64,000 nt of DNA from Parapristionchus giblindavisi (GCA_943737045.1 CALSFV010000021.1:434001-498000); one strand, 5' to 3'. Shown: positions 38,071-50,874, counted from the first letter of the stretch. The notes: generated by a model not told the origin, from the sequence alone. Translations and numbers: made by a program.

Positions 38071-39569
38071 CTAGGGTTGCCGTAGCGTAAGCGTAATCGA
38101 ATTTACCGCGCCCTCTTCCCATCCCTTGCCACTCTCTCGTCGCTTCCCGCAAGAGAGAAGAGAGACTGTCAAAGATAGCGTAATCACCGTTAAATTAGCG
38201 GGGATTACGCTATCTCTCGCCCCTCCCCCTTCCCCTCTCCTTACTCTCTGTTCACACCACCCGCCTCGCCCCATTTGAGGCACGTTTGAAGAGATATCTA
38301 ATTCCCCTCACATCTGAGAGCTTGGCAGTCAACAGCAAAGTTGAAGCTCACATCGATCCGGTTCTAATCATTTTTAGGCAGACACGATACGATAAAAACA
38401 AACAAAATGACAATCGTTCTACCATTTCAGAGGGAAATCGAAACGATAAGCGTTCAAAATATGTTTTGGTATGGAAAGTTGAATTTCTCTCAATGATCAG
38501 AGGAATCAGATTAGCATTTGAATATTAATTATCTATGTTATTCCCTCTATTTCCCATTTCAATGATTCATTATCTCAAAGGGACATTGTTTAGTAATCAT
38601 CGGATACAGTATCTTAGACAGTTCCTGTAGTTGAATCAGCAGCAACCTCGTGCTTGTCACCTAAATCGAGATGATTTTGCCACAAATGTTTAATATTTTT
38701 TCGTTTTGTTGGTGTGTTTTTACATTTTTGTGGAAAAAAAAATAGATTCTGATTTTTTGTCTTGATTTAAAAATTTAAAATAATCAAAACAAAATCCTGA
38801 TCGAATGAACCTAAACATAGACGGATTGTGAGTGATCGATTTGTATTCAAAATAAAACTTGGTCATCTCGATTTAGGTGACAAGCACGAGGTTGCTGCTG
38901 ATTCATCTACAGGAAAAGTCTCAGATACTGTATCCGATGATTACTTACGGTATGCGAAGTGAAATTTATCTGATTTAAAGAATCTCACAACCAGCCACTC
39001 GACGAGAGACATTATAATGAGAGGTAAACAATGTCCCTTTGAGATAATGAATCATTGAAATGGGAAATAGAGGGAATAACATAGATAATTAATATTCAAA
39101 TGCTAATCTGATTCCTCTGATCATTGAGAGAAATTCAACTGTCCATACCAAAACATATTTTGAACGCTTATCGTTTCGATTTCCCTCTGAAATGGTAGAA
39201 CGATTGTCATTTTGTTTGTTTTTATCATATCGTGTCTGCCTAAAAATAATTAGAACCGGATCGATGTGAGCTACAACTTTGCTGTTGACTGCCAAGCTCT
39301 CAGATGTGAGGGGAATTAGATATCTCTTCAAACGTGCCTCAAATGGGGCGAGGCGGGTGGAGTGAACAGAGAGTAAGGAGAGGGGAAGGGGAGGGGCGAG
39401 AGATAGCGTAATCCCCGCTAATTTAGCGGTGATTACGCTATCTTTGGCAGTGGTCTGTCAAATAACGAAGTTAGGAAGTGAGAGAGTGCCTCTCACGGGC
39501 GATTGCTATAGAGAAGGGAAGGGGTGAGAATAGAGTGCGTAGTCTCCCCTTCCGTTCCTGCAACCCTAG
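38071..39569. mobile_element. 1.5-kb fold-back element, duplication TAGGTA
   Basis: Ends CTAGGGTTGC and GCAACCCTAG; TAGGTA at 38065-38070 and 39570-39575; the empty site is in units 1, 2 and 5. Most of the element is one inverted repeat around about 38808, so it would fold into a long hairpin. Inner arms (38180-38590 against 39020-39450) are near identical while the outer 90 bp differ. It has open stretches on each arm but nothing recognised. Confidence 0.85.
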
Positions 39570-39992
39570 TAGGTACGGTAGTGGTGTTGCCTGAATCAGG
39601 AAAAGCGAGTTTGACTACGGTATGCATGACCTACCGTTGCTCGGTGAGGTTCGGTGTGGCCTTGTAGCGATGATGGGCGTGGTGGTGCGTGGCGGGCCCG
39701 TGGACATACGGGCCGCAACCTCCTTACCGTACTCCTCGAGGACGGCCTACGGTAAGGAATACGGTAGGAATGGATTATTGATCAGAATTGGCAATACGAT
39801 TATCTTCATTTGGTGTATGTAAAATGCTGTGTGAGACCAGATAGTATGAAGAGAAAACTTTATAAAGTAAATGACTGATCAGAATTATGTATTTTTATTC
39901 TTAACTGAATCGATGGGGATCCTAATGTAGTGATTGACAGGTTAGTAGTCTGACTTTCGAGACATGGTCCCGTTCAATCAAGTGTCTAACAT

Positions 39993-40065
39993 GGCCGCGT
40001 GGCGCAATGGATAACGCGTCTGCCTACGGAGCAGAAGATTGTAGGTTCGATCCCTACCGTGGTCG
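39993..40065 (+). tRNA. tRNA-Arg(ACG), copy 5
   Basis: Complete, same as the 30597 copy including flanks. Confidence 0.92.
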
Positions 40066-40561
40066 TAATATTTTGCGCGTTTTACGAAATAAAGTACACC
40101 TTACAAGAACCGTCTGCGGTCTCTTATACCCTCTTATACCTCGTAAACGTACCCTCTCACATTTCACTCCACCTTTTCAGACTATGACTGCTCTCGCAGC
40201 AGTACGTCTCCGAAACTTTGGATCGTTTTAGATTCTTTTTAGTTTTTTTCTTCTTTAAAGATGGAGACCCTAGAGTTTTTTCGTAATAAGACTGTTCAGA
40301 TAGAATGATAGAGGTTCATCACACGAATCGAAAGACATATCTGATATTGATTCTTGTTTTTTAAAGCTCACTATGCGCATTTAAAGTTCAACTTTCAAGG
40401 CATGTAGAGAGTGCCCATACGATTTGCATACTTGCTCTCTCATTTTCTCATTGTCCCTTACGCCAATTACCATATTAAAGGTGGAGTCCGGCGATTATTT
40501 TCGCGTACAAACTGTGAAGACAGAATTATAGCCAAAGTGATCCTGCATATCGGCACTACGC

Positions 40562-40940
40562 CGGATGAGAACCTACTGGATGATAACCGGAAGCGACCGT
40601 ATGAGAACTGAGCGCATGAGAACCGACTGGATGAGAACCGAGCGTATGAGAACCGACTGGATGAGAACCGACTGGATGAGAACCCACCGGATGAGAACCG
40701 AGCGTATGAGAACCGACTGGATGAGAACCGACTGGATGAGAACCCACCGGATGAGAACCGAGCGTATGAGAACCGACTGGGTGAGAACCGACTGGATGAG
40801 AACCCACCGGATGAGAACCGAGCGTATGAGAACCGACTGGGTGAGAACCGACTGGATGAGAACCCACCGGATGAGAACCGAGCGTATGAGAACCTACCGG
40901 ATGAGAACCGACTGGATGAGAACCTACCGGATGAGAACTT
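40562..40940. repeat. 15-bp minisatellite with 60-bp higher-order unit
   Basis: About 25 units of ATGAGAACCGACTGG and variants. Four variants in a row (ending AGCGT, ACTGG, ACTGG, then CACCGG) repeat as a 60-bp block about five times. Because 15 is a multiple of 3, three long frames stay open as pentapeptide repeats (MRTDW on +, SSGRF and HPVGS on -). No start, splice or family evidence supports coding. Confidence 0.9.
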
Positions 40941-41057
40941 AGCGGCCATTTTATGCCAAATTCCGCGCTGATCACGAATATGTCAGTCCGATATTTCAAA
41001 ATGTGTCGGATGAGAGCTTGTAAATAATGATAAGAGGGATGTCAGCCAAGTCACAAG

Positions 41058-41248
41058 CATAGGTGGGCGCGTGAACACGAATATTTTTGCGCACAGCCTT
41101 GCCTTCCCATGGGGGACTTGCGCATAGCCTTGCCTCGCAAAAAACGGACAATTTCCAGTCGAATTCGTCAAAAAATAGCCATGCGCACAGCCTTGCCTCA
41201 CCCTTCCCTGGTTTGCGCACAGCCTTTCCCCCAGCGTGCCCACCTATG
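41058..41248. mobile_element. 191-bp MITE, duplication GTCACAAG
   Basis: Ends CATAGGTGGGC and GCCCACCTATG; GTCACAAG at 41050-41057 and 41249-41256. The middle has GCGCACAGCCTTGCC words. It lies 61 bp before exon alpha. Confidence 0.88.
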
Positions 41249-41309
41249 GTCACAAGTGTGACCCAATGTACTTCTTCAAAAATGAATAATAACCAATCGA
41301 TATATTCAG

Positions 41310-42890
41310 ATCGTGGCGCCGTCGGCCATCGACGTCGAGACGCGACAGGCGCTAACCGAGGAGCAGATCCAGCTGTTGAAGGAGGGCGGAGGCACGGCGA
41401 ATGATGTGGTGAGGTCGACGTGTACTAGGAGTACGGTAGATGGGAGATAGAGCGGATCGTGGACTGACTTTAATGAATGGTCACTGTAGGAGTGACCCTC
41501 GGGTAGAAAGGAACGATGTGGTGAGGACGACGAATACTAGGAGTACGGTAGACGGGAGATAGATCGGATCGTGGACTGACTTTAATGAATGGTCACTGTA
41601 GGAGTGACCCTCGGGTAGAAAGGAACGATGTGGTGAGGACGACGAATACTAGGAGTACGGTAGATGGGAGATAGATCGGATCGTGGACTGACTTTAATGA
41701 ATGGTCACTGTAGGAGTGATCGCTTAGGTAGAAAGGTTACATACATACTTTCGAGATATTACTGTGTTCTATGGAAGATTGATAGTTTATTCGGCTTGGT
41801 TTGTTTTAAAGTTGAGGAACAAGGTCGATTACTGTATTTATATCGTCAATTGATTTTCATAATAGTAATATGGTTGAAGGAGATAGATCAGATCGTGGGC
41901 CGACTAATGAATGGTTACTGTAAGTTTATGATGGATTACAGTAGCTGGATCGCCAACTGACTCTATTGTGGTGTTAAAATCTTGGAAAAGTGAAAAGTAG
42001 TGTTAATCTTGTGATTGTAAAAGTAGCAATCCAACACTCGCGTAAAGGGTTTGTTGTTGTAATAGTATGTCAATTACGAAGGTACGCTGCTTTTCCAACA
42101 ACTTTTACAATCACACAATTACTACTTTTCCACTTTTCCATCTATTTTTCCAAGATTTTAACACCACATATCTTATTGTTCAGGTGGCTAAACTGGTGGC
42201 AGGCAGTGCCTCGTTCGCCACGCGCACCACCCACGCCAAGAGCAAGTACATAAGGAGGAAGACGAAGAAACACTCGGATCGAGTACTCATATTGAAGGTG
42301 GGGGTATTGATTTATTGATTGATTCAATTATTGATTAATTGATTTACTGAATGTATACGGTAGATGTGGATATGTGTTTACTGTCCTTGGATGCATAGGT
42401 CGAAAAGTATGTTACAAAGCACCAAGCCTGACCGCATTTTGAGCCAAAATTTCCAAAAAAAATCGTAAAACCTGACCGCTTTTTAACCCAAAATTTCACA
42501 AAAATCGAAAAACCTGACCGCATTTTGAAAACCGATAACCTAGCTATTCGACCTGTGCTTGGATGGTGGGGCTTCTGTAATGTTTCCCTGATCTCGGTCC
42601 CTTTGTAGCCTTATTGTTAGTGTCAGATTGTCTCTTGAAGTAGCTGGCTAGTTCACGCGTTGTCCTTTTTTCGTTGAACGGGCCCCGCAATGCTAATTCC
42701 AGTAAATATTGTTAAAATTCCAATCAATATTCGTAAATACCAATCAATATTCTCAAAATTCCAATCAATATTCTCTAATTTTCAATCAATATTCTTTCAT
42801 TCATTCCAGCCAAACATTCGTCTGCTGTGCGAGGCGTACCTGCGGAAGGACTACGACAGGGCAGGATGTCTACGGTATGTGGGCCAGAAT

Positions 42891-42921
<31 letters not shown>

Positions 42922-45900
42922 TTATATATTCATTTATGTATTCAAGGTATGTCTGGTACTTCAAAACTTAAAGTGTACTTATCGTCTTCACTTGAATGAG
43001 ACTTGTAAGTCTACTTCAGGTTAGACATAAGTTGCAATTCAAGCGGTGTATATACTGTAATGCAATTCGTCAAATGTTCTTTCACTTGAAGTAGACTTAA
43101 AGTAAACGTCAAGTCAGTGGCGCATTGTAAGTAGTAGAGCTGCAGGAAGAAACTGTGATCGGGTTCATTGCGGAGCTGTAATGTCTTGTGCCATGCCTGA
43201 AACTGGAATACAACAGGTGGATTTTGCACCTGACTAGACCATGTTAGGCCAAAATCTTTCATTGGGCTGCGTAATAACACAATCGAGTACAGGGGTATAA
43301 AAAATCAACGATTTACAGAGAATAATGTAAGTGTAGCGGGGCTGTGTTTTTTTCAACTGACAGTTGGTGTAAGATTATTGCAATGTGCGTCTCCATACCA
43401 TCATTTTTTCATGAAACATGTATTTACCAGGCTAGGTGCTATGCATATTTAGGTATATAGCTACGTTTGCGGAGAAATCCAAAATGCGGTCAGTTTTTCA
43501 AAAGAAGTTCCAAAATGCGGTGAGGCATTGTTTGTAGCGTACTTTTCGATCTATGGTACTTTTTTACGAACCTGAAACATAAGAGGTTGATGCGCATGAA
43601 AGACTACTCATAGGTACACTATGGGAAAGGCTGTGCGCAATCCGGGGAATTGTAAGGCAAGGCTATGCGCATGGCAATTTTTTTGCAGATTTGACTGAAA
43701 ATTTTCCAATTTTTGCGAGGCAAAAATATGCGCAAGGCCCTACAAGAGAAGACAAGTCTGTGTGCAAAAATAATTCCTTTTCACGCGACCTCCTATGAGA
43801 ATACAATCGTTTCGGCTTGCGTTCACTTGCTATAGTTTGTGTCATACATGAGCGGGCATTGCCGCTGGAAATGAAAATCGGGTGGGTCGGGTGCCAATAT
43901 CGGGTAGGTTTGACACAAAAATTTCAATTTCGAGTGAATTTTGACAAATCGTTTTCAATTTTCGGTGAATTTTGGCATAATCGGGTGGTTTGGTGCCAAA
44001 ATCGGGTGGGTATTGTCGCTAGCGGCAATGTCGCCCACATATGGTTTGTGTGTGAAACAAGCATTGACTAGGTGAATAGTAATAACGGCTGGACAGGCTG
44101 GATCATACATTTTCGGTACCTTCACCGAATTATTTTTTATATAGTGGGTCGATTTAGAAAAATCGTTATTTTTCGCTTAAATTATAATCTTTCACATAAA
44201 AAATGAGCTGTATATAGTGGGGCAATCCTCACACTGTGAGGGTATGAAAATGTATGGGCTGGATGGCTTTCGCTTCTAGCGTTAAACATAACAGGGTAAT
44301 GCCTGATGGTAGAACATGTTGTGGTCTTGGAGAAATGAAATGGTAATTGATCGGTTCTTCTGTTTGTGTGATAGTGAACAGTGCAGATATTTGGCTGCTT
44401 TCGAACAAGGTATTAGAAGATCGATTCGATCCCAATGTTCACGCAATATAGTTCACATCATACATTTTCATACCCTCACAGTGTGAGGATTGACCCACTA
44501 TATACGGATCATTTTCAGGGTGACCCACTATATAAAGTTCAATTTTTATGTGAAAGATTACAATTTAAGCGAAAAATAATGATTTTTCTAAATCGACCCA
44601 CTATATAAAAATAATTCGGTGAGGGCACCGAAAATGTATGGTTCACATAGCATGCTTTCGATCGGTTGATTAAACTAATAATATTAATAGATATGCAAGC
44701 ATAGGTTTGTATGTTTTGAAATATATAGGTTAGCTAATAATGTGCCCTTTGGTGCATCGGCCGCCACGTCTAATGTATTTATTTTCTCTAGCAGAATGAA
44801 ATACATGTTGCTGTGAGCAAAATTCTCCAGCCATGAGTAAGCGTTTTGGCCAACCTTCACTTAGTATACTTTGCGCGCGAAACATGCATTCGCTAGGTGA
44901 GAACACTTTGAATTTATCGACATGCTAAAACATCAACATCAAATATAACATGTATCAAGGAATAGTTTACTTTAATGAATAATTTATGTGTTAATTATTC
45001 GTCGCCTTTTATCATTTATTTTCCCCATTTCCAACAGCACTTATTGTTGGTTACTTTTCCTATCATACATTTTAAAGGAATAAATAAATTATTGATTATT
45101 GATTCTCATTCCAGTATCGATCAACTCTCGCTCATTCTTCATCAAGGCGCCGTGCACACCGGTCGCAGAGTGCTGGTATTCGATCAGGTCCTCGGTCTCA
45201 TCACGGCCGCCGTCACGGAGAGGTATACGGTAGTCCGATATCGATTTATTTCTCTGTTTATTGATTGACTTTTTTGACCATTTTGGAAAGTCAAAAGAGC
45301 AGGATTCCTGTTTCCTACTGTTTCCTAATTACCCTTATATCCTTGTTGTTTTCTAAGCACCCTTATTTTCCGGGGGGGGGGGTATATAAATAATGTTAAG
45401 TATTAAATATAGGACAGCGTATTTGAAAATTTCTGCAATTCTTGTCAAGCAAAAAATGACAAAATCATTCTTCCTTTTCTTCTTGAATTTTTTCTGTTCC
45501 CGGTATTTTGTGTGCGATGGACACCGTAAAAAAGGAAGAATGATTCGGCTATTTTTTCTTGACAAGAATTGCAAAAAAATTCAAATACTCTGTCCTATAT
45601 AATGATATATACAAATATTAATTTAAATAAATAAATGGATAAATATATTTTCAGACTCGGTGGTTCGGGCGCGTGCATTCATCTGCACAGAGGCACCGTG
45701 GCCCAGTCGATTCCGTGCTTTAACTCTATGGAGTTTAGTCCTGAGGTGGGTTTAAGTTTATTTATCGATGTATTTATGTATATTATAATACACTGAATAA
45801 ATGTTTTGAAAATAAGCTTTTTTAAATTTATATTTATTCATGTGACATGCAATGAAACGCGTGATGCTAAAGGGAAACGATATACGAAAAAAAAATTTAC

Positions 45901-48900
45901 CCGAATGCCGTTAGTTGGCGAACGATTTGCCCGTATTCAGACAAATGCTAGCCTGTATATGGGCAAATCGGTGGTTTTTCGGCTACCATTTGCCCGAAAG
46001 TCTCAGCCAATAGATTGGAGGCGCTAACACTGCGACTCAGCGGTATAGTGTAACTCCAAAAAAAAAATTTCCCCGAAAGTAGGCAAATCGTGTACACAAG
46101 TATCGTAAGTTGGCAAATCTATTACCCATATTTGGGTAAGTTTGCTCTCAGTGTCATACGTGGGCACTACTGCCGCTAGCGGCAACACATCCCCGATTTT
46201 TGGCACCCGACCCCCGATTTTCCGAAAAAATCACTCAAAATGACGTATGACGCTCCATTTCTTGCTTCCAACCCCCCGATTTTTGCGTCCGACCCCCCGA
46301 TTTTCATTTCTAGCGGCAATGCCCGCCCACGTATGCTCAGTGTGGTGTACTTGTACGCGGCGTTGTGTACGGCGCTTGGTGTATTGTGCGGTGTTATTTG
46401 CCTTAAGTGCCATCGCGGTAGCCACTGCAGAATGAAGTTTTCGAACAGGATTTGGCTTAAGTTCAATATAAATGTTATAAATATTCTAGTTATGCCAAAT
46501 TATAGTTATTCCGTTCGAATTTTGCGACGCAACACCGCATAAACGTCGATCGGCAAGCAAACAGACAAAGTATAGTATAATACCTGGCGACTGCGCGTTC
46601 CATGTGTATATCATAGTATGCGGGCGCTAGCCGATGTTTAATTAACAGCACCATTTTGGATGAGAAAAAAAATCGATTCTCTTCTCTATAATGATTCTCG
46701 AAAATCTCTAAAAATCTAAAGATTCTCTAAAAAAACGGTTTGCCAACGTTGATGGTTATCATTACTAACCTTGACCTTTACCCTTTACTCTAAGCAACTA
46801 TCTATTTCCTCAGGTGATCTCCACCTTCTATCCGGTGCGTATCGAGTGCATCCTGGAAGGAGCGTTCAAGCAGCCCGAGGAGTCGGTGCCTGCTGCTGCT
46901 GGTGGTACGGCAGATGTGGGCGGAGCTACGATGGCAGATGTGGGCGGAGCTACGACGGCAGATGTGGGCGGAGCTTCGTCGACTCCCGAAGCAGCGAAGG
47001 AGGAGCGTATGGACACTGATGAGGTTGGGGTGTATGCGGTTTTTGGATGGGATAAGAAGAACAATCTTAATCGTGATTTCGAAAAGAAAGTAATGCACAC
47101 ACACAAACATGCATTCACCGGGTGTTGTGTAGATTGTATATTAATTAATTAATTAATTAATTTATCTACGCCTCGATCTCGTTAGAAATTCCGGCCAACC
47201 TTTACTATACACACAGAGAAAAAAGTGTAAAATGAAACTGCAGTTGACACTATAGTCATAAAAATACAACATAAAAAGTGTATCACACCCCGAGCTAATT
47301 TGAAACTCTGCTCTGACAATGCTCTCTCGCTTTCGTTGTCTATGAGAGAGCACTACAACACGTAGTGTGTTATATTTGTTTTATGTTGTATTTTCCCACT
47401 ATACTGTCAGCTGTAGTTTCATTTTACGCTTGTTTCTTTCTCTGTCTGTGTATAGTAAGGTTGGCCGAAATGGCTAACGAGAGCGAAATAGACGATCTAC
47501 ACAACGCCCGGTGAATGCATGTTGCATGCGCAAATCATAGTGTGCTAAGTAGGCCTAAACAATGTTCTCAGTAGTGGCTTCGTAATCGTTGAATATTTAT
47601 AGTCGTTAAAGTTGCAGACGACGGAGGCTGAAGGAGAGCGTGCGCCCTCGGGCGACAAGGACTGGGGCGCGGTGGCCGCCGCGAAGAGGGTAGGCTTAAA
47701 TTTAAAATTCAAATTTAAAATTTAAAAAAAATGCCGGGGAAATACTGTCAAAATACGAATCTCGCATTCATGGACCCTTATAATAGCAAAAATCGGTGCG
47801 AGAATAATATTTTCGGGTGCCTTTTTAGATTTTTAGAGGAATTTATTCATTTTTTTTAAAATTCTGACACAACTCCGGTATTTCGAAACTTAAAGTCTAC
47901 TTAAACTACGCCACTGACTTAAAGTTTACTTTAAGTAAACTTAAAGTGAAAGAACATTTGACGAAATGCATTATAGTATATCACACCACTTAAAGTAGAC
48001 TTACGTTTAACTTAAAGTAGAATTACAAGTCTACTTCAAGTGAAAACTTTAAGTAGACTTTAAGTTTCGAAATACCAGAGAATGCACAAGTGATTATTCA
48101 AAGTTACTGTAGAATCAGTTATTGATCTGAAAATATTCCAATCGATAATCCAAGAATACTGTAGGCGGAGCGGATGCAACGAGAGGCGGATGGTCTCGCC
48201 GCGATCAACGAGGGCGTTGATTCGATCTTGATCGGTACGGTAGACTTATCGATTGACTGGCATTGCTCATATCTAGCGTATATTGATGTTTGGCTTAAAT
48301 TGAGACAAATCAATGATTGAGAAAAAGCTTAAAAGCACACCCAAGCTTATTTAAATCTCCGCTCTGGCAACGCTTTTTTCTATTAGACAAAAAAGTGTGA
48401 AAGCATTTCCAGATCGGAGAATTTCAGGTTAGCTTGCGGTGTGCTTTTGAGCAGAGAATAGAAAAATGGTGTGTTATATGAAGATACGATTGAGAGGTTT
48501 TTTTGTCCTGCAAATATTGATTTATTGATTTATTATAATTTTATCCATAATTTAAAAAAAAAACAAGTACAACAACAATGCAGGCACTCGTTCGGTCGAT
48601 CCAGTCTCGATATTGGAGCTAGTCTGGCCGAAACTGCGTCCCTCCGGCAACGTTGTCGTGTACTCGCCGACGATTCAGGTATCACAGAACCGGGGATACG
48701 GTATCTCACCATGAATGAGTATCGTGAACTGAACTCGCCTTTTCAGCACGTCTGCCGTGCCCAGCAGTGGCTGCGCAATAAAGGCTGCGTGCACATCATG
48801 CTCAGTGACCAGATGTACCGAATTCAGCAGGTACGGTAGAATTTGAATTTCCCGCGTATTTTATCACACATCGAAGAGCTGTGCAAATTTGGACAAGAGT

Positions 48901-49047
48901 TGAGTCTGATCCGTTTTGGCGCGAAATTCAAAATTCGAATTTCAGGTGCTTCCCGACCGGACGCATCCACTCATGTCGCAGATGGTGGTCGGCGGCTACG
49001 TGCTCGCGGCCATCAAAGTGCTTCCGGTTCCCGCCACGACTGCCTAA
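41310..49047 (+). CDS. TRMT6: tRNA m1A58 methyltransferase non-catalytic subunit, copy 5 (most complete)
   Basis: Exons: alpha 41310-41408, beta 42184-42297, gamma 42810-42874, A 45115-45222, B 45655-45745, C 46814-47023 (three linker units), D 47618-47689, E 48165-48234, F 48584-48678, G 48747-48830, H 48946-49047 (TAA). They sum to 1110 nt, one open frame of 369 codons plus stop. Alpha has RQALTEEQIQLLKEGG and beta SFATRTTHAKSKYIRRKTKK, matching the Lys-rich N-terminal part of TRM6; gamma to B form the N-terminal methyltransferase-like fold, E to H the C-terminal one. TRM6 lacks SAM-binding catalysis and holds tRNA with TRM61. Human TRMT6 is about 497 residues, so 60-100 N-terminal residues are missing; no first exon was recognised upstream, where a MITE and a minisatellite lie. 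Confidence 0.9.
41403..41735. repeat. 112-bp tandem repeat duplicating the exon alpha donor
   Basis: Three units, each starting GATGTGGTGAGG, so the 5' splice site appears at 41409, 41521 and 41633. Each unit contains AGTACGGTAGA and CACTGTAGGAGTGA. Confidence 0.9.
42394..42557. mobile_element. 164-bp MITE, duplication CTTGGATG
   Basis: Ends CATAGGTCGAA and TTCGACCTGTG; CTTGGATG on both sides. It lies in intron beta/gamma. Truncated remains of this same insertion form the unit junctions at about 19736 and 51056. Confidence 0.85.
42875..45114. repeat. Intron gamma/A of copy 5, filled with MITEs
   Basis: In order: TTTA repeats, half of an AACTTAAAGTCTACTT element, CATAGGTGGGC element (about 43610-43800), a 201-bp MITE at 43843-44043 (ends CATACATGAGCGGG and CGCCCACATATG, duplication GTTTGTGT), then two GACCCACTATATA elements (44105-44640). 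No coding sequence is seen. Confidence 0.7.
46155..46335. mobile_element. 181-bp MITE, duplication CTCAGTGT
   Basis: Ends CATACGTGGGCAC and GCCCACGTATG. The empty site is in copy 6 (about 54620). Same family as 19873-20034. Confidence 0.88.
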
Positions 49048-49432
49048 GGAGTACGGTAGCCGGTGGAATACTGTAGTCTCAGAGATGTTATCGATCGATC
49101 TCAATTCAACTATGTTCTATTTTGTGGAGGGGCTTTCCGCTGGTTTAATTCCGTTCATTTATATTGTTTGACTCTTTCATATCCATCACTCAGTTTCTAT
49201 CCTGTTATTTATTTTAATTTTCAAATTTTAATTCGAATATTGTTATTTTCCCACGCTTTCCACCCTGATATAGATCGATATCATCGATTTGAGTAGATCG
49301 CCACCACTTGTTGCTGTTGTTCGTTATTGATTATTATATTGATTATTTGTCAGTTAGTTTTATCAGATCTAAATAAATAAGTATCTTTATCGATTTAATC
49401 GAAAAACAAATGTTAGTTAGGTGTGCTCACAC

Positions 49433-50646
49433 CTAAAACGGGAGCACTATCTCGAGATACTGTAGTATCGATTTGACCGGTCGCACCGTAGTTTGAGCGA
49501 CGGGACGCAACTTGTGGTACCTGTAAGATATTGATTGATTTGCTGTAGGTTACGGTAGGTAGGTCATGGCATATGTTGGTCGGTTACTGTATGGGTTACG
49601 GTAGGTGGATCTTACCATAGGGAATCGGGTGGTTGTTCGGGCAGCTCTTTGTCTTCGCCACCTTTTGTGGTTTCTCCGTCGGGAGATTCAGTAGTACCCT
49701 CAGGGGCTTCCGTCAAGCCACCTGGAAACGATCGATAAATCATGGAACACCTACTCTGGTATTTCGAAACTTAAAGTCTACTTAACTACGTCACAGGCTT
49801 GAAGTATACTTTAAGTCTACCTCAAGTGAAAGAACAATAGAAGAAATGCATTACAGTATACCACACCACTTTAAGTAGACTTACATTTAACTTGAAGTAG
49901 ACTTACAAGTCTATTTCAAGTGCAGACTAGTGTTCCGCATTCGTGCATTAGTCGTGCAATTCGTGCTATCGTTGCATCATTTTCAGTCATCAGTGGCATT
50001 TAGCAGTCGCTATTTTAATGCTTTTCTTTGTTAGATTAATGCAAATTCCAATAAAGCATTAAAAATAGCGACCGCTAAATGTCACTGATGACTGAAAATG
50101 ATGCAACGATTGCACGAATTGCACGACTAATGCACGAATGCGGAACGCTAGTGCAGACTTCAAGTTTCGAAATACGAGAGTACGCGTGTTATTCACTTTT
50201 CCTGACGACAATCTACTGCGGTAAAGGTAAAGGTAGGCACATCCCATTATTCAAGGCACACAAAGATCTCCCGAAGGACTTCGTGTGCCTTGAATAACCT
50301 TTTTCCATATCGATAAGTTCAAATTGTCTGCGCATATTCTACTACAGCATACCTGTGGTTCCTTCCGGTTTAGGCACACCGGTGCCTGTAGTTGGTGCTA
50401 TTGTAGACCCCGCTGTAGCTACCGTAGGTGCTACCGTACCCGGTCCCGACGTTCCGGGACCTGCCGTGGTAGGTACGGTAGTGGTGTTGCCTGAATCAGG
50501 AAAAGTGAAAGAATGACTATGACATACGGTATCTACCGTTGCTCGGAGAGGTTCATTGTGGCCTGGTAGCGATGATGGGCGTGGTGGTGCGTGGCGAACC
50601 CGTGGACATGCGGGCCGCAACCTCCTTACCGTACTCCTCGAGGGCG
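49433..50646 (-). pseudogene. Thr/Pro-rich protein gene, unit 5
   Basis: W 50537-50646, X 50353-50490, Y 49616-49721, Z 49433-49520. X, Y and Z are open and in phase with good GT/AG sites. W has a stop and no acceptor, as in units 1-3. If the real gene starts downstream of W this copy might still be expressed, but no start is seen. It is convergent with the best TRMT6 copy, stops 386 bp apart. Confidence 0.5.
49928..50150. mobile_element. 223-bp hAT-type MITE (unit 5)
   Basis: Same site and duplication as units 1-3, with a few changes (for example AGCAGTCGC for AGCGGTCGC). Confidence 0.9.
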
Positions 50647-50874
50647 GATTACGGTAAGGATTACGGTAAGAATCGATTATTGATCAGAATTGTGTGAATA
50701 CTAGATTATCTTCATCTGATGTATATAAAATGCTGTGTGAGACCAGATAGTATAAAGAGAGAAGTTTATGATTGATCAGAACTATGTGAATTCTTAACTG
50801 AATCGATGGGGATCCTAATAGTGATTGACAGGTTAGTAGTCTGACTTTCGAAATATGGTCCCGTTCAATCGAGT

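Larger units (their letters stand above)
37053..39746 (-). pseudogene. Thr/Pro-rich protein gene, unit 4, split by fold-back element
   Basis: Z 37053-37140, Y 37190-37298 (one extra codon), X 37948-38070 plus 39576-39590, W 39635-39746. W keeps its CCGTAG acceptor, open frame and GTAGGT donor; Y, Z and all phases are intact. Exon X is interrupted by a 1499-bp fold-back element, which also duplicates TAGGTA. Otherwise this is the best preserved of the Thr/Pro copies. The product (VAARMSTGPPRTTTPIIATR, then mucin-like Thr/Pro, then Glu/Pro) is not recognised. There is no start exon. Confidence 0.55.

Noticed and set aside
40562..40940. CRISPR array
   Set aside because: Units are 15 bp, contiguous and without unique spacers, in a eukaryotic intron-rich context.
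40467..40999. Long SSGRF / HPVGS proteins on the minus strand
   Set aside because: Open frames are forced by a 15-bp tandem repeat; there is no independent coding evidence.
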